Below, piece after piece: positions 9,229 to 16,950 of a DNA stretch of 64,000 nucleotides (positions are counted from its first letter, which is position 1; every line of letters begins with the position of its first letter). Position numbers and translations under genes: made by a program. The notes under the pieces were generated by a model. The model was not told where the DNA came from, did not search any database, and saw only the letters and a program-made list of their open reading frames with translations. The stretch spans positions 22,152 to 86,151 of the forward strand of contig CATYOF010000010.1 in the NCBI GenBank assembly GCA_958410215.1. The letters are read 5' to 3'. The DNA is from an uncultured Cryptobacterium sp. GTDB taxonomy: Bacteria; Actinomycetota; Coriobacteriia; Coriobacteriales; Eggerthellaceae.

Positions 9229-9806
9229 TAGTTATCCCCCTCCTTGCCCATGTTACGAATTGCCTCCGTATCAAAATTGCCAGATTCAAGTTCGAATTCA
9301 GTCTGCTCTTCAATGGTGCTCTTAGGCTCAACATTGATGTGCTTGATGTGAATAACGAACATTTCGATGCTACGCAGTGCACCAAGTGCAAAGCCAATGA
9401 GAACGATGAGATACATAATCCACATAGGGAGAAGCATTGCAGGGGAAGTTTCTCCGCTCTCTGCGATACGCATCAAAACGGTTACTGCTGCGTTGGTCAG
9501 AACAGCCATCATTACAAAGGTAACAACGTCAACAATTACATTGATGATATTGCGTACCTTCCATGGCATGATGTCCACGAGAGCAGTAACTCTCAGCATC
9601 GTTTCTGTACGGATGGTATAAGGCAACGAAAGGAATACTGTTGCGATCCAAAGGAAGCGGCACAGTTCTTCTGGCCACGTTAGGACTGGAAATGCGGGCA
9701 CGTTACGGCAAATAACTTGCAATAAAGTAATACAAGAAATAAGAACAAGGAAAACAATAAGAATGAATTCCTCAAAGTGCTCGTCAAACCACTTAATGAC
9801 TTTCAT
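9228..9806 (-). CDS. dctQ: TRAP transporter small permease subunit (DctQ)
   Basis: ATG 9806 (MKVIKWFDEHFEEFILIVFL) was chosen because GGAGGT lies about ten bases before it; GTG 9866 and ATG 9833 are in-frame alternatives with poorer sites. The 192-residue product has four membrane spans, the family's usual form, with TWPEELCRFLWIA in the second. It ends in an acidic cytoplasmic tail longer than usual. It is coupled to dctM by a TAATG overlap. Confidence 0.88.
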   Translation of the reverse strand: MKVIKWFDEHFEEFILIVFLVLISCITLLQVICRNVPAFPVLTWPEELCRFLWIATVFLSLPYTIRTETMLRVTALVDIMPWKVRNIINVIVDVVTFVMMAVLTNAAVTVLMRIAESGETSPAMLLPMWIMYLIVLIGFALGALRSIEMFVIHIKHINVEPKSTIEEQTEFELESGNFDTEAIRNMGKEGDN

Positions 9807-10249
9807 CCGTTTTTTCACCTCCAATTCATTCATGGACAAAATTGAAGGTAATGGCGCATCAGACACCTTGAAAAATTCGTCCTGCTAAAAATCCCCCGGA
9901 CAAATTTCTCAGTTTAGGTCTTCCCTCCATGCTACAGCGATGACTTAACCCTTTTGGAATAATCTGATGCGCTATTCCCTCTCTACAATGCGCACCGCTG
10001 TAACCTCGTTTTTTAGTATAATTTCGTGGCTTGACCAGCAATCCTCCAAAAATAAGGGGTCCTTTATTCAGAGGACGCATAAGTTCTGTATTACCTATCA
10101 ATATATAACGAAAATGTTATAAGAACATGTTCATTAAACGCTTTTTGCATGGGTTTATGAGTACGATTCATAAATATGTTTTTATTTCATGAATTACATC
10201 CATGGATTCAGTCTATAGATTCTTTACCCTATAAGCCAATTTTTAGCAC

Positions 10250-10286
10250 GAAAGAACTACGCCAGGTTGCCTGACGTAGTTCTTTC
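10250..10286 (-). terminator. Hairpin downstream of dctP copy 2
   Basis: GAAAGAACTACG pairs exactly with CGTAGTTCTTTC (12 bp), and the stem continues inward with CAGG/CCTG around TTG. It lies 40 bases after the stop of the dctP at 10328. No clear T-run follows. The remaining gap 9807-10249 is A+T rich, has no convincing gene, and probably carries the dctQM promoter. Confidence 0.65.
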
Positions 10287-10327
10287 ACAAAAAGGGGCTC
10301 GTACAAAACGCCTTAGGCGTTCAAATT

Positions 10328-11422
10328 TTATTCTTTAGTTTTTTCGAGCTCGGCTACCATGGTGTCAGAAAGACCACCGGTCTGTTCCGAAATGTCCTGA
10401 TAAAGTGCCTGTACCTGCTTATTTGCAAGAATATTATCGAAGAACGACTGATCATATTCGATAACTTCCATGCCACCGTCAGTTAAGGTTTTAATTTGCT
10501 GCTCCTGTAACTCAAGCATTTTTGGCTGCATTACTTCAACTGACTGCTGGAAAGCCTGCTCAAGAGCTTCTTGGTAGGCAGGATCCAAAGAATCCCAAGC
10601 TTCTTTATTAATGCTCATATTATTGATGTAAATAATATGATTGGTCATTGCCAGATACTTTTGAACTTCCTGAAGACTTGCACCAGCGCAAGTGTCAATA
10701 CCATTTTCCTGAGCGTCTACCGTACCATTCTGGAGTGCAAAGTAAACTTCAGCCCAAGCAAGCGGAGTAGGTTCGGCTCCGATTGCTTGCCAGAACGCCA
10801 TATGGTTGGTGTTTTCCATTGTTCTGATCTGTAAGCCCTTGAAGTCTTCAATGGAATTCAAAGGAACATTAGAGGTAGTTTCACGATAGGTTGCATTCTG
10901 TAACCAACCCAAATTATGAAGGCCGGCTTCTTCAAATGCCGATTGCAAACCATTCGTAAAATCGTTGTCACCATTTACTACTTCATCAATTTGAGAGCCC
11001 TCATAGCCAGTGAAAGCCATCGGTAAGTCAAACACTGCCACTTCGGGAATAAAAGAAACCATTGGCGCTGGTTGACAACTTACAATTTGAATATCGTTCG
11101 ATTGTGCTTGGCGAATTAAGTCAGTATCGCCACCAAGTTCACCCGTGCCGTGGTAGTCGATGGTCAACTTGCCGCCGGTGATTTCGTTTACCTGATTAGT
11201 GAATTCTTGGCACCAAATATTTCCGGCAGCATCCTTTGCAGCAGAGTCCGCCATAATAAGCGTTACTGGTTCCAAGTCGGCATATTTGCTGTCTACTTCA
11301 GAAGAATCTTCGGAAGACCCTCCCGAACTGCAGCCACTCAAGCTTATCGCAAGTAATAATGCGGTAGCTGAAAGGCCAACGAAAGCTAAAAATTTCTTGA
11401 AAGTGCTCGTAGCTGTTTTCAT
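10328..11422 (-). CDS. dctP: TRAP transporter solute-binding lipoprotein (DctP), copy 2
   Basis: Start set at ATG 11422 (MKTATSTFKKFLAF), with GGGAAGGAGATTGCAC upstream; 364 residues. The signal peptide ends in the lipobox LSGC (Cys31). It shares long identical stretches with copy 1, including EVYFALQNGTVDAQEN, the IEYDQSFFDNILANK block near the C-terminus and the RTMEN ligand segment. Differences cluster in the signal region and in several surface positions. It sits between the dehydratase genes and dctQM, ending 460 bases before dctQ. The two copies may feed one permease with different or differently regulated binding. Confidence 0.93.
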   Translation of the reverse strand: MKTATSTFKKFLAFVGLSATALLLAISLSGCSSGGSSEDSSEVDSKYADLEPVTLIMADSAAKDAAGNIWCQEFTNQVNEITGGKLTIDYHGTGELGGDTDLIRQAQSNDIQIVSCQPAPMVSFIPEVAVFDLPMAFTGYEGSQIDEVVNGDNDFTNGLQSAFEEAGLHNLGWLQNATYRETTSNVPLNSIEDFKGLQIRTMENTNHMAFWQAIGAEPTPLAWAEVYFALQNGTVDAQENGIDTCAGASLQEVQKYLAMTNHIIYINNMSINKEAWDSLDPAYQEALEQAFQQSVEVMQPKMLELQEQQIKTLTDGGMEVIEYDQSFFDNILANKQVQALYQDISEQTGGLSDTMVAELEKTKE

Positions 11423-11603
11423 GATAGTGCAATCTCCTTCCCTTCTTTTGCAAATACCTCTTGCGGGCACCTTTACATTAAATGTCCCTGGTTTTTGGCG
11501 TAAAACACCCCCTAGCCTAGTTAAAAATGTTTATGATTCAGCTGCTAATGGGGAAGAGATAGAACTTTTCTTACGTATCTTTTCCCACAGAACTTGCGCT
11601 TTA

Positions 11604-12824
11604 CTATTTACGGGCATCCATGATTTCCGCCAAGCCTTGCACGCGCGTTTCGAATTGCGCTTGGCTAAATACACGAGGATCTGCCTGATCGGCATCAAAG
11701 GTGGTGTAGGGTAAACCGCGAGCTTGCTCTAACTGTCGTTGCATTTCAAACATAATGCCTACCCAAGGCTTACAGCTACGCATCACATTACATAGAACAC
11801 CATCGCAGTGATAATCGTCTATTAAGCCCAAACGGTAATCGCGACCAAGTTCAATACCCGTAGCATTATTGGTCTTAGCATATGCTTCACACAGGGTATA
11901 CAAGTCATTGAACGTTACCCCGTAATTGCCGCAATAGGGCGTCCCTACTAGATTGATACCGTTTTCTGCAAGCGTTTCTGAATTACTACGCAAGTAGGGC
12001 CAGCAACACAGTCCGTCAAACAAGATGCGATATTTTTCTTCGCCTTTAAACGTGCTTTCGCCCGACGCAATTTTTTCCTTCAATTCATCAACATACATAC
12101 GAAGTACTTCGGTTGTTTCCTTGCGTCCTCGCGCTATTACCATAAGCGCCATAAAGTTATAGGCATCAAATCCGCTCACTGGTGAAGGAACCGTTTTGCC
12201 CATAAGATCCAACGCTTCCTGGAACAAACGTCCGTTTTCTGCAGACGTTTCCATCACTTCTTGGAATTTGTCGTAATCAAACTTCTTCCCACTAATTTCT
12301 TCCAGCTGTTCAACGATGCCTTGCACTTGCTTTTTCATATAGGTAATTTTGCTTTTCTTATAATACCCATCGGTGTTGTAAGGCACATCAAACATGATGA
12401 GCGGAATGTTAAGCTTCCAAGCAAGGTTTTCGTACCATTTAATTACCGTGGTGCAAATATTGTTGCCAACGCACAAGAAGTCTGGCTCCGGAATATCAAG
12501 CCCAAAACCAAAGTCTTCATCTCGTTCGATAAATCCTAAATTGATGCGCGCATACGAGCACAAGTCCATGGAATAGCCTAAGCCTTCTGCTTTTTCACAA
12601 AACGGAATAGCCCCCTTGTGCGCTGCAACCGCTGCTGCATGATTTTCTGGATAGATAATATTCAGATCAAAAACTTCAAAGAGTTCCTTAATGAAATTCG
12701 AAGTGGAATACCCTACTGGCTTACCCGCCGCTTTTGCATCACGCGCTTCTTGATATAAATCGCCCGTAACTTCTTTCATACGCGCACGAGCGGGGCTGTA
12801 ATTTTTGCTATTTTTATCAACCAT
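11604..12824 (-). CDS. 2-hydroxyacyl-CoA dehydratase, subunit of HgdA/FldB type
   Basis: A 406-residue subunit of the radical enzyme that removes water from (R)-2-hydroxyacyl-CoA to give an enoyl-CoA. The early cysteines (IPFCEKAEGLGYSMDLCSYA), GNNICTT and the late MRSCKPWVGIMFE are the expected region for the [4Fe-4S] ligands. ATG 12824 has GAGG about nine bases upstream. It starts 17 bases after the stop of its partner subunit. The low-potential electron it needs comes from the activator at 14140. The enzyme is cytoplasmic and oxygen sensitive. The family is clear; the acyl group is not. Confidence 0.9.
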   Translation of the reverse strand: MVDKNSKNYSPARARMKEVTGDLYQEARDAKAAGKPVGYSTSNFIKELFEVFDLNIIYPENHAAAVAAHKGAIPFCEKAEGLGYSMDLCSYARINLGFIERDEDFGFGLDIPEPDFLCVGNNICTTVIKWYENLAWKLNIPLIMFDVPYNTDGYYKKSKITYMKKQVQGIVEQLEEISGKKFDYDKFQEVMETSAENGRLFQEALDLMGKTVPSPVSGFDAYNFMALMVIARGRKETTEVLRMYVDELKEKIASGESTFKGEEKYRILFDGLCCWPYLRSNSETLAENGINLVGTPYCGNYGVTFNDLYTLCEAYAKTNNATGIELGRDYRLGLIDDYHCDGVLCNVMRSCKPWVGIMFEMQRQLEQARGLPYTTFDADQADPRVFSQAQFETRVQGLAEIMDARK

Positions 12825-12841
12825 GATGGTGCCTCTTTCTG

Positions 12842-13990
12842 TTAACCAATCATTTCCGCGAAAGCCTGAATACGTGTGGTAGCTTGCTCATTAATATGAT
12901 CCTGTTGTGCTGTTTCTAAATACAGAAGGGGAACTCCTGCATCAGCAAGCTGTTTTTTAATAACGGGGTAGTCGTATTCTTCTTCTTCACAGAATTTCGT
13001 TACATTAATAAGAGCGCCATCGGCCTTACGTTCTTTTGCGAGCGCTGCTAAGGTTTCCCCACGTTGCTTAGTTGGATCTAGTGCCACCGAAGTGTTTTGC
13101 ACGTCCAGCCAAATATGAGCAAGCGACACAAAAGGATCCACGTTACCAGGAGCATCTTGAGCGAATCGAACTGATTCTGCCGTTAACACATCGCCCACAA
13201 TTGCAATGTTTTGTTTTTCAAGTTCATCAAGAAGTGGCTTTGAATCTAAAAGGATGCCCGTGGTGACCAACCTTAAGCCCTTGAACGTATCATCAGGAAG
13301 AGCACCCAAAAGCTCATTAAGCTGCTCAACCATTTCAGTATGAACACGAACGGGTAAAACCTGAGCTGCCTTATACACCACATGGCGCTTCCAAGGGGTA
13401 ACAACGCTAGGATGCTGCGCCGCAATTTCATCGAATGCCCGCATAACAGCACGCTGTTTGTTGTAAGCATTAATGCTTGTTCGTAGGGCTTTATCGGTGA
13501 TGGTATTGCCAGAAATTTCTTCCAGTTTTTCCTTGATGGTTTCCAATTCGGTAAGCAAATACTCTTCTGCAGCAGGATGAGTTCGGTTAGTTGGCTGCAC
13601 CAAACTCATAACAGGAACATCTGGTACACCGAATTTCCAGTTTTCTTCTAAGTTACGAAGGCCGTCGCACGTGGTAGGGATAATAACTCCTGACAAGTAG
13701 TTATATTCTCCGCGAAGGGCACGCTCCATCAGCGTCACCAAAATGGAACAATAAAATGCAGGGTAGTAGCCGTTTGCACGACTTATTTCGGTGTCGCCAC
13801 CCCACAGCTCGATTGGATACAACCCCGCCGCATCTACTAGCTCATAAGGCGCAAAGTACGGTATGCAACCAATTGCTTTTTGATTTTCAGCTCGATAGGT
13901 TTCGAATGCCTTCTGCGGATTAGCAATAGCTTGTTCCATTTCAGAAAACAATTCATCTATACCGCACACCTTTTCTTCCGTAGTCCCCAT
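12842..13990 (-). CDS. 2-hydroxyacyl-CoA dehydratase, subunit of HgdB/FldC type
   Basis: ATG 13990 (MGTTEEKVCG) was preferred over an upstream start at 14203 because it has AAGGGG at good spacing and gives 382 residues, the family's size. The upstream extension looks non-coding. Family landmarks are GCIPYFAPYELVDAAGLYP, WGGDTEIS, TTCDGLRNLEENW and the cluster-binding KFCEEEEYDYP near the C-terminus. It forms a heterodimer with the next gene, 17 bases on. A gap of 149 bases separates it from the activator. Confidence 0.9.
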   Translation of the reverse strand: MGTTEEKVCGIDELFSEMEQAIANPQKAFETYRAENQKAIGCIPYFAPYELVDAAGLYPIELWGGDTEISRANGYYPAFYCSILVTLMERALRGEYNYLSGVIIPTTCDGLRNLEENWKFGVPDVPVMSLVQPTNRTHPAAEEYLLTELETIKEKLEEISGNTITDKALRTSINAYNKQRAVMRAFDEIAAQHPSVVTPWKRHVVYKAAQVLPVRVHTEMVEQLNELLGALPDDTFKGLRLVTTGILLDSKPLLDELEKQNIAIVGDVLTAESVRFAQDAPGNVDPFVSLAHIWLDVQNTSVALDPTKQRGETLAALAKERKADGALINVTKFCEEEEYDYPVIKKQLADAGVPLLYLETAQQDHINEQATTRIQAFAEMIG

Positions 13991-14139
13991 ACAACACACC
14001 CCTTCTTGTTGTTTTTGCCGCGATTCGCGTGCTGCGATTCGCTTTGGCTGTAATTCTGATTCGATTACAATTGATCTCAGATACGATTCCGCCTGAATAC
14101 AATCCCCCTGGGCACGATTGCCCCTGATCGTATGTTTCT

Positions 14140-14919
14140 CTATTTTCGCTTCGCTTTCTGGTATGCCTTCAGTGCCGCACCTATCGCCCCAGCAAATTGG
14201 CAATCCTCAGGCACAGAAATTGAAACGCCTAGCTCACGTTCGAGCGCACGCACAACTCCCGCATTTTGTGCGACGCCGCCACTCATACCAACAGGTTCTT
14301 TAACCCCTAAGCGACGCGCCAAACCAGCAGTTCGCTGGGCGCATGAGTTATGAATGCCGGCTACAATATCCGGGATTTTATTTCCCTCCGCCAAGTGAGA
14401 AATTACTTCAGATTCTGCAAACACCGTGCATGTTGAACTGATTTTTACCGGTTCTGTTGCCTGCGCATCAAGATTGCCCAGCTTATCCGTGCTTGTTTCC
14501 AGAACCCCCGCCATTACATCTAAGAAGCGGCCTGTTCCGGCGGCACATTTTTCATTCATCGCAAAGTTATCAAGCATGCCCATGTCGTTTAAGCTGAGCA
14601 CTTTTACATCTTGGCCACCAATATCAATAATGGTACGAACCCCAGGAAGAAGGTGATTCATACCAAGAGCATGGCAGGATAGTTCGCTTATTTCTTCATC
14701 TGCTTTATCAAAGCGCTGGCGGCCATATCCCGTGGCAACGCAGTAGGCTATATCGTCCCAGGTAAGTTGCGACTCTTCGAAAAGGCTATCGATAACGCGC
14801 GATGCTCCACTGGTACCAGCACCAAGCGCATAAAGCGAACGCGCCACGATGCGATTACCGTCTTCAAGAATAACAGCCTTGCTTGACGTTGAGCCAATGT
14901 CGATCCCCAAGGTGTACAT
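14140..14919 (-). CDS. hgdC: Activator (archerase) of 2-hydroxyacyl-CoA dehydratase
   Basis: A 259-residue ATPase of the ASKHA fold that passes one electron to the dehydratase, driven by ATP hydrolysis. It shows the phosphate-binding GIDIGSTSSKAVIL, the second phosphate loop IDIGGQDVKV, the two bridging-cluster cysteines NEKCAAGTGRF and SSTCTVFAESEVI, and GMSGGVAQNAGV. As a homodimer it holds a single [4Fe-4S] cluster between subunits. ATG 14919 has GGAGGGGAATCATT before it. It is the first gene of the leftward dehydratase-TRAP cluster. The gene symbol is by family; homologues are also called FldI or HadI. Confidence 0.94.
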   Translation of the reverse strand: MYTLGIDIGSTSSKAVILEDGNRIVARSLYALGAGTSGASRVIDSLFEESQLTWDDIAYCVATGYGRQRFDKADEEISELSCHALGMNHLLPGVRTIIDIGGQDVKVLSLNDMGMLDNFAMNEKCAAGTGRFLDVMAGVLETSTDKLGNLDAQATEPVKISSTCTVFAESEVISHLAEGNKIPDIVAGIHNSCAQRTAGLARRLGVKEPVGMSGGVAQNAGVVRALERELGVSISVPEDCQFAGAIGAALKAYQKAKRK

Positions 14920-15115
14920 AATGATTCCCCTCCATTTTCCACCTACTTTTAGACTATTTTGTTGTTTGCGTTATGGCAAATAAAATCCCTTGCTTCTATT
15001 TGCTACCCCATTATAGATTTTATTTATTTACCCTGTTCAAACACAGTAAGTAAATCAGCCGCTTTCTGGTCGAGCCCCGCAGAAAACATCACGTAATAGA
15101 CTGGGCCAATAACAA

Positions 15116-15226
15116 ACATACTATTACTGTTTAAATCAAATAGAAAACACCATGTACTAGGTTAAGCCAACAATAAGCATACCGTACTAGGTTAAGCCAA
15201 CATATAAGCATACTATTACCGTTTAT
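15116..15226. repeat. Direct repeats upstream of the dehydratase cluster
   Basis: GTACTAGGTTAAGCCAACA followed by (A/TA)TAAGCATAC occurs at 15154-15182 and again at 15184-15213. A shorter motif, CATACTATTAC(T/C)GTTTA, appears near 15118 and again at 15208. They fill the 336-base gap 14920-15255 between the activator and the LysR gene. The site suits an operator array, but no protein can be assigned. Confidence 0.6.
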
Positions 15227-15255
15227 AGCTTTAGTTATTCAACGTCGGATTGTGA

Positions 15256-16188
15256 TCAGTCGGGTAAACCGCCATAATCTGCTCGGGTATATTTCGGCGC
15301 ATTAAAAGTTTTAAGCATCTCAATAAATTTTCGCGCAGCAGGACTGAGCTGGTCATTTTTTCTATATACCAAATACAAAGGATAAAACTCTTGAGCACCA
15401 GAAACTTTTAAGGGCAAAATTATCAATTTTGGATTGATGGGCAAATTTGAATTAACTATGGTAAGAGCAGCTAGCCCATCATCTATAACTTGAGCACCCA
15501 TAGTAACTTCATCGTCGCAATTTCTAATTAAATGCATGTTGTCTACAGGTGCATCGTGCTCATTAAGGAATTTTGTAGCTAGATCGCCCACTGCAGTGCC
15601 TGGACGATACGTAACCACATTTTCCCCTGCAAGATCCGAAAGAGTAACATAAGGGCGCCTTGCTAATAAGCTATCAGAACGAACTGCGACTGCTAATTCC
15701 TGATAAAAAAGTAATATTCTTTCCGTATTAGGAATATCGCTCGGTCCAACGACGAGCAAGTCATAAAACCCTTCATTAAACCTTTCGCTTAACGAAGCGG
15801 TAAACCCCTGAAAAAGCTCGAACTCCGCATAAGGCCCTTCGGTTTCCCTGAAAGCCCTAATAGCAGCAGGAACAAAATGGGACCGCACCGAAGCAACAGC
15901 ACCAATTTCAATTTTCCCTGATGTTTTTCCTTTGAGAAGCTGCAATTCTTCTACGTCAGCGTCTAATTCCTTTAAGGCTCGCTCAACATGAGAAAGAAAA
16001 GCTTTACCTTCGGCGGTTAGCACAATTTCCCGACCGCATTTATGAAACAACTCAACGCCCAATTCTTCCGAAAGCGTTGAAATGGCATGCGATAGAGTAG
16101 GCTGCGTAATGAACAAATCTGCTGCGGCGCGCGTATAGTGACGTACATAAGCTAAGTGTTGAAAGTATTTGAGTTGAGCCAAATTCAT
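15256..16188 (-). CDS. LysR-family transcriptional regulator
   Basis: A 310-residue regulator starting MNLAQLKYFQHLAYVRHYTR. The HTH core is AAADLFITQPTLSHAISTLS; residues ~95-300 form the effector domain, with EIGAVASVRSHFVPAAIRAF at its start. It is co-directional with, and 336 bases upstream of, the dehydratase activator, with direct repeats in between, so it is a fair candidate regulator of that cluster. It differs in sequence from the three mutually related LysR proteins at 35.4-45.6 kb. Confidence 0.92.
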   Translation of the reverse strand: MNLAQLKYFQHLAYVRHYTRAAADLFITQPTLSHAISTLSEELGVELFHKCGREIVLTAEGKAFLSHVERALKELDADVEELQLLKGKTSGKIEIGAVASVRSHFVPAAIRAFRETEGPYAEFELFQGFTASLSERFNEGFYDLLVVGPSDIPNTERILLFYQELAVAVRSDSLLARRPYVTLSDLAGENVVTYRPGTAVGDLATKFLNEHDAPVDNMHLIRNCDDEVTMGAQVIDDGLAALTIVNSNLPINPKLIILPLKVSGAQEFYPLYLVYRKNDQLSPAARKFIEMLKTFNAPKYTRADYGGLPD

Positions 16189-16218
16189 ACGCGCATCCTT
16201 TAGTGGGCTTGCTTTATT

Positions 16219-16338
16219 GCAATTTACTTTCTTGCAGTCACGATTTCTGAAGTTTGCTTCCCTGTAGTTACGACTTCTGCAATTTGTTTTCTTATAGTTA
16301 CAGCTTCAGCAGTTTGCTTCCTTATATTCTTCTTGTAG
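16219..16338. repeat. Four tandem 30-bp imperfect repeats
   Basis: Contiguous 30-base units begin at 16219, 16249, 16279 and 16309. Each starts G(C/A)A(A/G)TTT and continues with CTT(C/T)...GT(C/T)A(C/T)..CTTC-like sequence. There are no spacers, so this is not a CRISPR. They lie just upstream of the lysR at 15256. The rest of the gap to 16764 is A+T rich and I see no gene in it. Confidence 0.7.
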
Positions 16339-16764
16339 GCTGGCTTCTCACAGGCTAATCCCTTGCAGCCTGCTTCTATATTCCGTCTTGCTTTTATTGT
16401 ACTAGTAAGAAAAACGTTCTCAGGAGGTTTGGTGTCTTTTATCGTGACAAAGGCATATAAACAAACGTTTTTTAGCGCGAAATCGCTAATTTCTGCGTTT
16501 CAGTTTTTCAAAAAATTGCTCAACTTTTGGATGAAATTAACCATTGTGCAGGTGCTTAGAATCAACCCTTGTTTGTCCTGTAATTATCGCCTCAAAAATT
16601 GCAATAAAACACTAATTTAGGCAGCGAATTAGCACTTCGGGGTCTCTTGCATCTTTTGGTTCTCTCAATTCACCTTCATTACGGCAGATTTCATCCAAAA
16701 GTTAGGCATGTGAAATAAAAAATTAGAAAACTTGGTGAAATAAATGAGGACGGCCCACATAGTA

Positions 16765-16795
16765 AAAGAGAGCCCACATAATGCGGACTCTCTTT
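16765..16795 (-). terminator. Intrinsic terminator after the enoate-reductase gene
   Basis: AAAGAGAG and CTCTCTTT form an 8-bp stem extended by CC/GG pairs, and on the minus strand it is followed by TTTAC. It lies ~155 bases past the stop at 16951, after the palindromic repeat. A second weaker hairpin (CTGCAAG/CTTGCAG) lies just to the right. Confidence 0.65.
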
Positions 16796-16895
16796 AAAGC
16801 TTTATCTGCAAGCTTTCAGGTAAACTTGCAGCTTATCTACCAATCTTCAGATCGACATCGCTAGCGTGACAAACGACCCGACGAGCGTGATCGGC

Positions 16896-16936
16896 GTGAC
16901 AAGTGCCCTGTGACAAGCGCCCTGTCCATTTGTCAC
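16896..16936. repeat. Post-gene palindromic repeat, copy 1 (partly duplicated)
   Basis: GTGACAAGTGCCCT is followed at once by GTGACAAGCGCCCTGTCC and ATTTGTCAC. The same element occurs in clean form at 39275 and 47218. Here the left arm is duplicated and one arm has changed. It ends 14 bases from the stop of the gene at 16951. Confidence 0.75.
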
Positions 16937-16950
16937 GCTGCCAGCCAGTA

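Noticed and set aside
13991..14203. Longer N-terminus for the dehydratase subunit at 12842
   Set aside because: The added 71 residues have no family similarity and the internal ATG 13990 has a proper ribosome site.
16219..16338. Possible CRISPR array
   Set aside because: The 30-base units are contiguous with no spacers and have drifted from each other; no cas gene is present.
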